Part shown: positions 13,564 to 21,873 of the stretch, piece after piece
Numbering within the stretch: position 1 is the first letter of the stretch
How the letters are laid out: the number at the start of each line of letters is the position of its first letter
Assembly: GCA_910586105.1 (NCBI GenBank)
Contig: CAJUGU010000059.1
Span: forward strand, 1-22,071
DNA: 22,071 nt
DNA from: an uncultured Eubacteriales bacterium
Lineage (GTDB): Bacteria; Bacillota; Clostridia; Oscillospirales; Butyricicoccaceae
Direction: 5' to 3'
Translations under genes and position numbers: made by a program
Notes under the pieces: model-generated
Seen by the model: the letters and a program-made list of their open reading frames with translations, nothing else
Told to the model about the DNA's origin: nothing
Databases searched by the model: none

Positions 13564-14808
13564 TTGAGAGGAAAACCTATTCAGCGCATCTTGTCATGGA
13601 TACTATGCTTTACGATGCTGTTCGGCATGTTGCCGGGCGCGCTTGCGTGGAGCGAGGATGATCCAGACACCGACGCAATCGAAATCGCTTTCTTCAAACT
13701 TGACCCAGAAGCAGAAGTCGAAAAGCCCACTGCAAGCAATGCCGTAACAGATTATGAAATTGAATATTCTGACGATTCCATAAAAAAAGGAACAACAGGC
13801 GCCGGCTATGATAATGGTCCTTTTTATCTCGAAACAGCCAAAGCGCCTGTCGGGAGTTCTGTGACCATTTCGGATATCGAAATTCCCGAAGGCACGTATC
13901 GGGTGGATTTGATTCACAAACCTAACAACAATCGAGCATCTATTGAATGCTCACTGGACAAAACCGAATTCCAAGAAATCAATCTTACGGAAAAATCCGG
14001 AACAAAATTGGATACAACCACCTTACTTAACGGGAACGCCAGAGAGAGTGACGATGGAAAATACTACGCCATGACGCTTTCCGAGAGCATGACATTTGAT
14101 GAAACAACCACACACGAGTTTACAGCCACCGTAACGGCAGAAGGTGTAATCGTCCTGTACGGCCTGATTTTCACCCCGCCTGCGGCGCTGACGCTGGACA
14201 AGGATGCGATCGCGCTCGACCTGCTCTCCGCCCCGACGGCAACGGTCACCGCAACACTTGGCGAGGGTTACGAGGTTTTATCGTGGGAATCGGACGATGA
14301 AGATATCGCAGCCGTCAAAGCGGACGACGAGGATGAAACCAGCGCCGTTATTACGGCCACAGGCGTCGGCGAAACCACGATCACCGTAACCGCAGAAAAC
14401 GTCGACGGCGACGAAAAAACGAAAACCGTAGCGGTAACGGTTACAAAGAGCGATGCGATCACGCTCAGTCGTTCGTCGCTCGCCTTTAATCTTGGCGAAT
14501 CGAGCGACCCGGCAACCGTAACGGCAACCTATAACAGTTTGTTTGACAATCTGACTTGGGAATCCGATAACGAAGACGTTGCCACAATCACAGCCGAGGG
14601 CGATACCGCTACAATCACCCCGATCGGGCAGGGTTCGGCTACGATCACCGCTTCCGTCACGCGGAAAGACGATCCGGATGAAACGGCATCCGCAACGCTG
14701 GAAGTCACGGTCGAGCAGATCAATCGAATCCCAATCACCCTGAAAAGCGACCTTTCCCCCAAGGTGCTGACCCTGAACGCGGAACAGCAATATATCCGCG
14801 TCGCGTAG
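13564..14808 (+). CDS. N-terminal open part of the surface protein (signal peptide, CBM-like, two Big2 domains)
   Basis: As written, 414 residues would be translated and secreted. The signal peptide has a charged start (RGKPIQR), a hydrophobic core and an ALA-W cleavage site near residue 29. Module A (FYLETAK...YRVDLIHKPNNNRA) is a beta-sandwich, carbohydrate-binding-like unit closely resembling module B near the C-terminus. Two bacterial Ig-like (Big2) domains follow, each with the WESDDEDIA/WESDNEDVA signature and a closing TITVTA or TITASV strand. Translation stops at TAG inside the next module. Without SLH repeats this product would be released into the medium. The start is TTG, with no better ATG in frame. 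Confidence 0.8.
   Translation: MRGKPIQRILSWILCFTMLFGMLPGALAWSEDDPDTDAIEIAFFKLDPEAEVEKPTASNAVTDYEIEYSDDSIKKGTTGAGYDNGPFYLETAKAPVGSSVTISDIEIPEGTYRVDLIHKPNNNRASIECSLDKTEFQEINLTEKSGTKLDTTTLLNGNARESDDGKYYAMTLSESMTFDETTTHEFTATVTAEGVIVLYGLIFTPPAALTLDKDAIALDLLSAPTATVTATLGEGYEVLSWESDDEDIAAVKADDEDETSAVITATGVGETTITVTAENVDGDEKTKTVAVTVTKSDAITLSRSSLAFNLGESSDPATVTATYNSLFDNLTWESDNEDVATITAEGDTATITPIGQGSATITASVTRKDDPDETASATLEVTVEQINRIPITLKSDLSPKVLTLNAEQQYIRVA
14806..14808 (+). other. in-frame amber codon inside the surface protein gene
   Basis: TAG follows ...QQYIRVA and precedes GSTVGDLLDSLEA with no frame change. Equivalent modules later in the protein have a sense residue here (VTVFADTTVSSLLDQV). CAG to TAG is a single transition, giving an expected Gln. 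Other genes end in TAA or TGA, and the glycosyltransferase ends in TAG, so TAG is a normal stop in this genome. Confidence 0.85.
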
Positions 14809-17800
14809 GGCTCAACGGTAGGCGACCTGCTGGATTCGCTGGAAGCGCCGAAAACCCGCAGCGACATTTTCTCGGTACAGTCCAGCGAAGGCGCGACGAA
14901 GGAACGCCACGAAACGCTTCTTTCCAGCGATATCCTCGTTGTGGAGTATGCCGACGAAGTCGCGCACTACAGCCTGATCGTTGAAGGCGACAAAACCAGC
15001 ACGGCGATCGTCGTAAAAACCGATCCGTATGACTTTGAGTTCGGTATGCAGGGCTCAAATATCGGAGAAATCACAGACGACAGCATCACCCTGATCGACG
15101 GTAAGGTGCGCCGTATTTGGGTCGCGGACACTACCAAGACGGATAATACCAACGACAAGGCCCTTGCCAAGCAGATCAACAAATCCACTTATACAGGCTC
15201 GGTTGGCCGTCTACAGGCGTTGCGCAGCTGCAGCGAAATCATAACGCAGCTGGAGTCAGCCAACGGCACGGCGCAAAGCTATCAGATCACCAGCTCAACG
15301 GGAGCTGTGAAAACGTCAGCGCTTCCCGCAGACGGCGACAAGCTGATCGTAACCGCCGCGGACGGCTCGACGAAGAAAGAGTACACAATCTCCATCGTTG
15401 AAGCCGCGGTGAACGGCCGGCTCGATCTGAGCCAAACCGAAATGACGGTCGATACCGCGCAAACGCTGGTATTGGAATACTATGCCGGCCAGCGCACGCC
15501 GGAAGCGACCGTTGACATTGACCTTCCCGCGGGGATGTCCAAAATCAGCGAAAGCGACATCACCATCAACGTAATCGGCCGCGGCGACGTTGCGTTTGCC
15601 GATTTCTCGGAAAGCTCCGGAACGCTGAACGCGGACGGTACCTTTACAAACGAAAAAATGCATCAGGTCTTAGGTCGTCTCGCATCCGATTACGCGTATC
15701 AGACGCTTGGTACCGTGACGCTCACCGACCGTCCGGAAGGCGGACAGACCCTGCGCTTTACCGGCCTCGACCTGTGCCCGAACAACGGCGCTGACCTGCG
15801 GATCGCGATGAAAGGCGTGGAATTTGACACGCTGGGCGATCATGATTTTTCCGCCCGCCTGACAACTGCGGATTCTTCGGTAGACCGCACGCTTTCCGGC
15901 CTGCGCAGCACCGGAAAGGGCTCGGAAACCGCTTCCCTGACCGTGAAAAATACGGTTTCCGACCTAAAGCGTCTGCCCTATGACCCGGGCCTTGCAGCGC
16001 CTTCGTACAAGTACGAAAACGGCGGCGTGACCGGCCTGAGTTATCTGGATTACAGCGAGATGGGCGAGCTGTACACCTCCGCCTACCTGTCCTGGACGCC
16101 GGCGGCAGATGCAAGTTCGGTCACGCTGTATACCTCGAAAGGCACGGTAGGCGATAATGGCGCCGTTACCCCAGGCAGCTGGGATGCCGGCACGCAAATT
16201 TCCAATTCTGGTTCTTACACCGTAACCAATTTGGATGCAAACGCATACTACCAATTCAAACTGGAAGTGAACGGCGGATCGCACGCGGGCGACTCGAACA
16301 TCATCGAGCACTACAGCGGCAAGCTGGATGCGACAAAGTTCGGCCTTGCGGCCGGAACGGGCGCCGATACGGCACGCGCAAACAAAGCCGCCCTCAACCG
16401 TGCGATCTCGTGGCTGAACAGTATCGGCGGCGGTACGCTGAATATCCCCGGCAACGGGAACAACGACGCGCCGCTGGACTACCCCACCGGTACAGTCTAT
16501 CTCAAGAGCAACGTCTATTTGTATATTGAGACCGGCGCGCGGCTCCATGCCCAAAGCGGCGTAATGGACGGCCCGGAAAGCGCATGGTGGAGCTTCGGCG
16601 ATTACGCCAGCGGCACGAACGCCAGTGAAGATCCTTATGCCAACCCGGACAATTTTCTTTCCAAGCAGGACGACGGCCATTGCTTTTTCCAGAACTGTAT
16701 GATCTATGCACGCCGAGCGGACAACATCAAGATCGTCGGTACAGGCCGTCTGGACGGCAACGGCGTACTGCAAACCGGCGACGGTACCATCTTCAAGCAA
16801 GCGACAAACAAGCAGGATGACCTGTTTGCTTTCAAGCTCTGCACCAATATCGAGGTCGGCGGCAAAAACACATGCGACGACCTGATCTATGATATCACGA
16901 AGGCGGGCGAATACGTGAAGCAGACCAACACGGTCACGCCCGGCCTGTCCTATAAAAAAAGCGGCGAATCAGGGTTAGCCAATATGCTGTATATCGACCG
17001 CGGCGGACATTTCGTGATGCTGTCCACCGGCTCGGATAACGTGCATATCCACGATGTATATTATCAGCGGTATAACACCGGCAACGCCCGCGACGTGTGG
17101 GATTTCATGGGAAACCGCAACGTATACGCCGTGAATATCTTTGCGGCGAGCTGCTCAGACGATATCATCAAGCTTGGTTCCGACTGCTCGCTGGGCTTCT
17201 CTCGCCCGGTGGCAAACTATAAGGTACGCAACATCATCGGCGACACCAACTGCAACAACCTGCAAATCGGTTCCGAAACCGCAGACGATACGCTGAATGT
17301 CGATGTGGATAACCTCGTCGTGCTGGGAGCGAACAAGGCAGGCTTCTCGATCTCCACAAATGACGGCGCGCTGGTGAAGAACATCACCCTGAACGAGGGC
17401 AATACCGGCGCGGTCTACACGGGCGAGAACGGCGATCCGGACAGCGGCTATTTCCAGCGCACCCGCACCCCGATCTTTATTTCGATCTCGCATCGCGGCC
17501 GTATCATCGGCGCGGAAAACTACACGACCCCTGGCGGCGAGCGCGCTGTGTGCAACGTCGCAATGGGCCATGTAACCGATATTTCCTTTAAGCATGTGAA
17601 AATCGCAGACGCCTACAGCGGCAGCACCTACAGCGGTAATTTTGATCCCATCTATCAGCCTGCCGCAACCGCAAACGGCGGGAAAGGGCATACGGAATTC
17701 ACCTCCGTCGTAGTCGGCTACAAAATGCCCGAGGGCGTGACCGCAGCCGATATGCCGGACGGCCGTGCAACCGGTTATGTGGAAAACGCCGTCTTTGAAG

Positions 17801-19977
17801 ACGTAGAGCTGACTGTTAAAGGCTACAATAAGGACGGCAACTACCCGTTCGAAACCACGGAAAACACCTGTAAGGAACTGAACGTCGGCCAGTACAACAG
17901 CCCGGATATGGGCGTGCGCCCCTCCTATGGCTTCTATGTCCGCCATGCAAAAAACATCACTTTTAAGGATGTAACGCTCGACTTTGAAGGGCTCGATGGC
18001 GGCACCGACGACCGTTACCCCATCGTATTTGACGATGTACAGGGCGCGGTGATGAACAATGTTACCATGACCAAGGGCCTTGGCGTAAACGGGCTTGTGC
18101 AGCTGCGTGAATCGTCCGGCATTTCGCTGACAGGCTGCGGCTATGTTGAAAAATCCGCGATGGATACCCGGATTTCGGTTGAAGACGCGAACAACCTGAC
18201 CGGCGGCGATACGGTGGAAACCTGGACGGTCTATCCCACGCTGCGGGCGGTGTTCGACATCCTTCTGGCCGTCAGCGACAATGCGGAAGACGTGAAGGAG
18301 CTTAATAACGTCCAAAAAACCGTCACCGTATTTGCTGACACCACCGTTTCCAGCCTTCTCGATCAGGTGAAGAGCCGGAATACCCTGTCCCTGAGCTTCG
18401 CGGTGCAGAGCGCCGACGGACAGAAAAAGGATGCTGGCGATATGCTCGCAGACGGCGACCGTCTGGTCGTGACCTGCGCGGCGGAAAACGCCCAGGTGAA
18501 CGAAAAAACCTACGGCATCCTCCTTGCAGAGCGCCCGCTTCCGGAGCCGCAGGGTGAAAGCTTCTTCGTCGTGTACTATGACACCGACGGGACAAAGAAC
18601 CCGACCTTGCACTGCGTGCCCGAAAAGACGCTTGCCTCTGGCCATGACAGCGGCCCGTATTACTTGCAGATCGCCGGTACGGTCGATGAGGAATATAGGA
18701 TCACCGTTCCGGTGGAACAGGCCGGAAAATATCGGGTCGACCTGGTTATCAAGCAGAATGCAAACCGCGCGACCGTTCAGAATTATCTGGACGATATCCC
18801 GCTCAGCGATCCCTTCCATCTGGGCATTGTGACTGATCTGGTAGATGCGGGAGCCGATATTGGCTCAACCGGCAATAACAAGTATTATTACCGTCCCCTG
18901 ACGGAGGAAATCGAACTGGCTGCAGGCGACCACACCTTTAAATCGGTCGTAACGGTTGCAGGCAACGTCGTGATTTATGGCGTGCGGCTGACCCGGCTGG
19001 ACGTCCCGGTAACCGGCGTTCAGGTCTCCCCTGCTGAGCTGAACCTCTACTCAAACACCGGCTCACAGACTGCGCAGCTGACTGCATCCGTCCAGCCCGC
19101 AGACGCTTCCAACCAGAATGTTGTATGGACTTCCAGCGACAAATCCGTTGCAACAGTCAGCGCAGATGGCCTTGTCACCATAAAGGGTAACGGCCGCGCG
19201 GTCATTACGGCAACGACAGAGGATGGCGGCTTTACGGCTTCCTGTAACGTTACGGTTTCTACTTACAGCAACAACAGCGGCAACAGTGGAAGTGGAAGCG
19301 GCAGCGGCAAGCCGAGCGGCAGCGGCAAGCCGAGTGGTAGCACCACAGAAAAACCGGCGACAACACCCAAACGCGATACAGATGATAATTCTTCCAGCAG
19401 CAAGCAAACAGAATCGTCTGTCCCGGCAGCGAATTTCCCGGATGTAGAACCCAGCGATTGGTTTGCCCCGGCAGTCGACTTTGTCTCGGCAAACGGCCTG
19501 ATGGCTGGCAGCGGCGGGCACTTCACCCCGAACAACAGCCTGACGCGCGCCATGATCGCACAGATCCTGTTCAACATGGACGGCGCGGCGGCAGCAAACA
19601 CATTTGTTCGCTTCCCCGACGTAAAGGCGGACGACTGGTATGTCAACGCGGTTTCGTGGAGCGTTTCCCGGAGCTTCATGAGCGGCTATGGAAACGGCAA
19701 CTTCGGCCCTAACGATGCGATCACCCGTGAACAACTTGCGGTTGTCCTCTACAACTACGCGCAGGCGAAGGGTTACAACGTGTCGCTTTCCGGCAGTCTG
19801 GAAAGCTTCGCAGACGGCGGCGCCGTTTCGGATTGGGCGGCCGCGGCAGTCCGCTGGGCAGTCGGTTCCGGACTGCTGTCCGGCAAGTCCGGCGGGCGGC
19901 TTGATCCTTCCGGAACTGCGACCCGCGCAGAGGTTGCGCAAATCCTGATGACTTTCTGTCAGAAGATCGCAGGCTAA
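14809..19977 (+). CDS. C-terminal open part of the surface protein (GH28-like beta-helix, CBM-like, SLH)
   Basis: The frame stays open from the codon after TAG; the first possible internal start is GTG at 14941 (1678 residues), which has no good ribosome binding site and no signal peptide. It carries the beta-helix with CSDDIIKLGSDCSLGF (Asp pair at whole-protein residues 1199-1200) and NCNNLQIGSE (1229-1238). The latter stands where GH28 enzymes have GHGxSIGS, so the usual catalytic His is absent. SLH repeats begin FPDVEPSDWFAPAV, FPDVKADDWYVNAV and FADGGAVSDWAAAA. Made alone it would stay in the cytoplasm, so this half is functional only with readthrough or reversion of the amber codon. Confidence 0.85.
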   Translation, partial: GSTVGDLLDSLEAPKTRSDIFSVQSSEGATKERHETLLSSDILVVEYADEVAHYSLIVEGDKTSTAIVVKTDPYDFEFGMQGSNIGEITDDSITLIDGKVRRIWVADTTKTDNTNDKALAKQINKSTYTGSVGRLQALRSCSEIITQLESANGTAQSYQITSSTGAVKTSALPADGDKLIVTAADGSTKKEYTISIVEAAVNGRLDLSQTEMTVDTAQTLVLEYYAGQRTPEATVDIDLPAGMSKISESDITINVIGRGDVAFADFSESSGTLNADGTFTNEKMHQVLGRLASDYAYQTLGTVTLTDRPEGGQTLRFTGLDLCPNNGADLRIAMKGVEFDTLGDHDFSARLTTADSSVDRTLSGLRSTGKGSETASLTVKNTVSDLKRLPYDPGLAAPSYKYENGGVTGLSYLDYSEMGELYTSAYLSWTPAADASSVTLYTSKGTVGDNGAVTPGSWDAGTQISNSGSYTVTNLDANAYYQFKLEVNGGSHAGDSNIIEHYSGKLDATKFGLAAGTGADTARANKAALNRAISWLNSIGGGTLNIPGNGNNDAPLDYPTGTVYLKSNVYLYIETGARLHAQSGVMDGPESAWWSFGDYASGTNASEDPYANPDNFLSKQDDGHCFFQNCMIYARRADNIKIVGTGRLDGNGVLQTGDGTIFKQATNKQDDLFAFKLCTNIEVGGKNTCDDLIYDITKAGEYVKQTNTVTPGLSYKKSGESGLANMLYIDRGGHFVMLSTGSDNVHIHDVYYQRYNTGNARDVWDFMGNRNVYAVNIFAASCSDDIIKLGSDCSLGFSRPVANYKVRNIIGDTNCNNLQIGSETADDTLNVDVDNLVVLGANKAGFSISTNDGALVKNITLNEGNTGAVYTGENGDPDSGYFQRTRTPIFISISHRGRIIGAENYTTPGGERAVCNVAMGHVTDISFKHVKIADAYSGSTYSGNFDPIYQPAATANGGKGHTEFTSVVVGYKMPEGVTAADMPDGRATGYVENAVFEDVELTVKGYNKDGNYPFETTENTCKELNVGQYNSPDMGVRPSYGFYVRHAKNITFKDVTLDFEGLDGGTDDRYPIVFDDVQGAVMNNVTMTKGLGVNGLVQLRESSGISLTGCGYVEKSAMDTRISVEDANNLTGGDTVETWTVYPTLRAVFDILLAVSDNAEDVKELNNVQKTVTVFADTTVSSLLDQVKSRNTLSLSFAVQSADGQKKDAGDMLADGDRLVVTCAAENAQVNEKTYGILLAERPLPEPQGESFFVVYYDTDGTKNPTLHCVPEKTLASGHDSGPYYLQIAGTVDEEYRITVPVEQAGKYRVDLVIKQNANRATVQNYLDDIPLSDPFHLGIVTDLVDAGADIGSTGNNKYYYRPLTEEIELAAGDHTFKSVVTVAGNVVIYGVRLTRLDVPVTGVQVSPAELNLYSNTGSQTAQLTASVQPADASNQNVVWTSSDKSVATVSADGLVTIKGNGRAVITATTEDGGFTASCNVTVSTYSNNSGNSGSGSGSGKPSGSGKPSGSTTEKPATTPKRDTDDNSSSSKQTESSVPAANFPDVEPSDWFAPAVDFVSANGLMAGSGGHFTPNNSLTRAMIAQILFNMDGAAAANTFVRFPDVKADDWYVNAVSWSVSRSFMSGYGNGNFGPNDAITREQLAVVLYNYAQAKGYNVSLSGSLESFADGGAVSDWAAAAVRWAVGSGLLSGKSGGRLDPSGTATRAEVAQILMTFCQKIAG

Positions 19978-20042
19978 CTGCTTTACACTTAAACATACCC
20001 GCCTAATCCTGAAAGGAAAAAGGGGCTGTAAAAAGTCCCCGT

Positions 20043-20091
20043 AAAAAAGCAGTGCTGATTTCCCCCAAAAGGAAGCCAGCACTGCTTTTTT
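20043..20091. terminator. bidirectional intrinsic terminator after the surface protein gene
   Basis: AAAAAAGCAGTGCTG and CAGCACTGCTTTTTT form a perfect 15-bp stem around a 19-base loop. The A-run/T-run arms let it terminate transcripts in both directions. It lies 65 bases after the TAA. Confidence 0.85.
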
Positions 20092-20299
20092 GTCATATGA
20101 TTTATAATCGAGCAAAACAGGAATACACAGAACCAAGCGGCAAAGGCGAGCACATGAGGCAAAGGGATCCGTTACTTTGGCGCAGCTGCATCAACAATCG
20201 CACAGGAAAAACGAGGGAATCCGAGCTTCCGGGAAAGGCTGAATAATCAACTGTGTAAATGTCAATAATATCCACATTGAATAAAATGGAGGAAAAGAC
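20092..20299. other. intergenic DNA with a possible IS end
   Basis: No credible gene. The 13-mer AACTGTGTAAATG at 20249-20261 is identical to one arm of the inverted repeat at 534-586, suggesting an insertion-sequence end. It lies ~40 bases before the truncated small reading frame at 20300. Confidence 0.4.
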
Positions 20300-20392
20300 A
20301 TGAAAGCAGTAAGAACCGGAATAAGTGAACAAGAGAAGGAATTAGTAGGGTATCTGGTGCTCCATCCAGCCAGAAATAGAACTCGTCCTTAA
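20300..20392 (+). pseudogene. truncated small reading frame, possible transposase start
   Basis: ATG with GGAGG 7 bases upstream encodes MKAVRTGISEQEKELV and then crosses into the inverted-repeat element at 20354, ending at TAA after 30 codons. The good ribosome binding site and the IS-like end just upstream suggest the 5' start of a mobile-element gene interrupted by that element. The family is not recognised. Confidence 0.3.
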
Positions 20393-20516
20393 GCTGGATT
20401 TCCTCATGGCTGTGTTATCGTCCTTGCCGGACACCAGCCCGCCTGCGTCCTCTGCCTTGCCCTGCGAAAATCCCGCTCCCAGTCCAAACCCGATTCCTGA
20501 CCGGATGGAGCACTAG
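20354..20516. repeat. 163-bp inverted-repeat element (MITE-like)
   Basis: CTGGTGCTCCATCC (20354-20367) and GGATGGAGCACTAG (20503-20516) are inverted copies matching at 13 of 14 positions and flank about 135 bases. The interior is open on the minus strand for ~54 codons (Gly-rich SGIGFGLGAGFSQGKAED stretch) but has no start signal. It could be a small non-autonomous element or a chance repeat in a decayed gene. Confidence 0.4.
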
Positions 20517-20535
20517 ACGTGGCAGCAACACAATT

Positions 20536-20952
20536 TCAAGTCGCATCGCCTTTGAATGCAAACCACCGCTGTCCAAAATAATTCAGCACCGTATAAAGGC
20601 ATATGCCTGCCAGCATAGCTGCATTTTCCTGTACCCTTATGGGCTGCGATGTGAACAGCAGCTCAACAAGCGGCTTTGCCATTCCATATGCAAGCAGGTA
20701 GCAAATCGCCAGATTGAGTGCAAACCGCGCAACCTGCTTCCAAGACCATCCCCGAGCCTGGAAGGTAAAATACTTGTTCAGAAAAAAACTGACGGCCCCT
20801 CCGACAATATAATTGGCTGCGGATGCTATCCAATAGGACATTCCGCCAAAATTGTACAGCGCAAACATGACCGCACTGCCAACCAAGGTATTGCAGACGC
20901 CTACCAGCAAAAATTTGACCAGCGTTTTGTCAAAAAATATCCTTTTGTTCAT
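20536..20952 (-). CDS. GtrA family membrane protein
   Basis: A 138-residue protein with four predicted membrane helices (about 14-33, 41-62, 77-97, 110-130) and the GtrA signature: KFLLVGVCNTLVGSAVMF at the first helix and FFLNKYFTF after the second. GtrA-like proteins are thought to flip, or help flip, undecaprenyl-phosphate-linked sugars across the membrane for decoration of wall or surface polymers. GAAAGGAT lies 6-7 bases before the ATG at 20952. It sits 185 bases downstream of the truncated GtrB-type glycosyltransferase on the same strand, the usual partner order. With that partner broken, it may be without substrate unless another copy exists. Confidence 0.9.
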   Translation of the reverse strand: MNKRIFFDKTLVKFLLVGVCNTLVGSAVMFALYNFGGMSYWIASAANYIVGGAVSFFLNKYFTFQARGWSWKQVARFALNLAICYLLAYGMAKPLVELLFTSQPIRVQENAAMLAGICLYTVLNYFGQRWFAFKGDAT

Positions 20953-21137
20953 TTCTGATCCTTTCTGTATCCGATCCGGTTCTCAGCAGTCCGCTCTCGT
21001 TACAATCCGCAAACCGAACAGCCGTAAAAACATGTGCGCACCCGTGAATGGAACTCTTTGCGGATTTCAAAGGGAAGCGGCACCGCATGACGGCAAAGGC
21101 TCACTTCAGTCGGTTCGTCAGCGGTTTTCGAACAGGT

Positions 21138-21721
21138 CTAATCCTCAGCTTCCCTATCGGTCCGTTCACTGATGATATATCGAGGACGATGTTTCACTTC
21201 CAGATAAATTTTTCCGATATATTCTCCGATGATCCCGAAGGACAACAGCTGTACCCCGCCAATAAAACACGCGACAGCGACCATGCCGGCCCATTCAGCA
21301 AACTTTTTATGCAACAGCAGCATCGAAATCGACCAGATAATCCCAGCAACGCCCAGCAGGACAGCCAATACGCCTAATCCGGTTATCATCCGAATCGGTT
21401 TTACCGAAAGGCTTGTAATCCCGTCAATGGCCAGCGCCAGCATCTTCCGAAGCGGATAATGGCTTTCCCCGGCTATCCGGGCATTGCGTACATAATAGAC
21501 GCTTGCGCTTTGATACCCTACAAGGGGGATCAGACCGCGCAAGAAAAGGTTCACTTCCTGAAATTCCGAAAAGGATTGCAGGACGCGGGACGAGATCAGC
21601 CGGTAATCCGCATGGTTATAAACGGATTCCACTCCCATCCAATTCAAAAGCTTATAAAAGCGTTCCGCGGTAAACCGCTTGAAAAACGTATCCGTATCAC
21701 GATTATCGCGGACACCGTATG
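21138..21721 (-). pseudogene. GtrB-type (GT2) glycosyltransferase, C-terminal part
   Basis: About 195 residues matching the second half of polyprenyl-phosphate glycosyltransferases of the DPM1/GtrB type (usually ~310-330 residues): YGVR near the start, ERFYKLLNWMGVE, YNHADYRL, then two membrane helices (ITGLGVLAVLLGVAGIIW and a second around CFIGGVQLLSFGIIGEYIGK). The intact enzyme loads a sugar onto undecaprenyl phosphate for the flippase next door. The N-terminal nucleotide-sugar-binding half, including its DD/DxD motifs, is missing: the coding sequence is cut at 21721 by an IS end. The frame continues to a TTG at 21731 only because IS bases happen to be open. The gene ends with TAG. Confidence 0.85.
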
Positions 21722-21872
21722 ATATTGTCAATATTGGTTGACACTTTTTTTACAAGGATATCAATGCCTAAGCAGCATCCAGAGATTCATAGTATCTCTG
21801 TCGTTTAACCATAGGAGGTAGCCCCTCATTGGCGGAGCATATCCTCCTGTTGTTCCAATAGCCGATGAAATA
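21721..21872 (-). mobile_element. IS3-family element tail (first, older copy)
   Basis: The end sequence 21721-21744 begins GATATTGTCAATATTGG and contains TTGACAC. It is followed, on the minus strand, by the last 34 residues of an IS3-type OrfB. The glycosyltransferase gene is broken exactly at its outer edge. Its inner part is replaced at 21873/21874 by the end of a second, related element. Confidence 0.65.
21768..21872 (-). pseudogene. IS3-family transposase OrfB, C-terminal tail (copy 1)
   Basis: The minus strand reads YFIGYWNNRRICSANEGLPP followed by MVKRQRYYESLDAA and TAG. The tyrosine/tryptophan/asparagine pattern and the LPP...KR...Y ending are typical of IS3/IS150 OrfB tails. About 20 of the 34 residues are identical to the second copy at 21922-22071. 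The catalytic DDE region is absent; the coding sequence is cut at 21872 by the next IS end. Confidence 0.7.
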
Positions 21873-21873
21873 T

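Larger units (their letters stand above)
13564..19977 (+). pseudogene. S-layer-anchored GH28-like surface glycan-active protein, whole reading frame with an internal amber codon
   Basis: One frame runs from the TTG at 13564 (AAGGAG 5 bases upstream) to the TAA at 19975, 2137 codons, broken only by TAG at 14806-14808 (codon 415). Order by residue: signal peptide 1-29; carbohydrate-binding-like module A 70-205; Big2-like domains 206-298 and 299-393; small repeat module M1 394-485 (contains the TAG); M2 ~505-612; adhesin/cohesin-like beta domain ~617-795; FN3-like ~807-918; right-handed beta-helix of GH28/pectin-lyase type ~920-1540; M3 ~1575-1655; module B 1667-1810; Big2 1815-1899; Gly/Ser/Thr linker 1900-1955; three SLH repeats 1958-2137, which bind wall polymers. 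Expected role: cell-surface attack on or binding of plant or host glycans. As written only the first 414 residues would be made, without anchor or catalytic part, unless the stop is read through. Confidence 0.85.

Noticed and set aside
14806..14808. TAG as a reassigned sense codon in this organism
   Set aside because: Standard stop usage elsewhere in the window, including TAG ending the glycosyltransferase and transposase tails, argues against genome-wide recoding. Local suppression remains possible.
17155..18819. Minus-strand open frame of 554 codons inside the surface protein gene
   Set aside because: Antisense to the beta-helix and SLH-protein coding sequence, no ribosome binding site and no recognisable domain.
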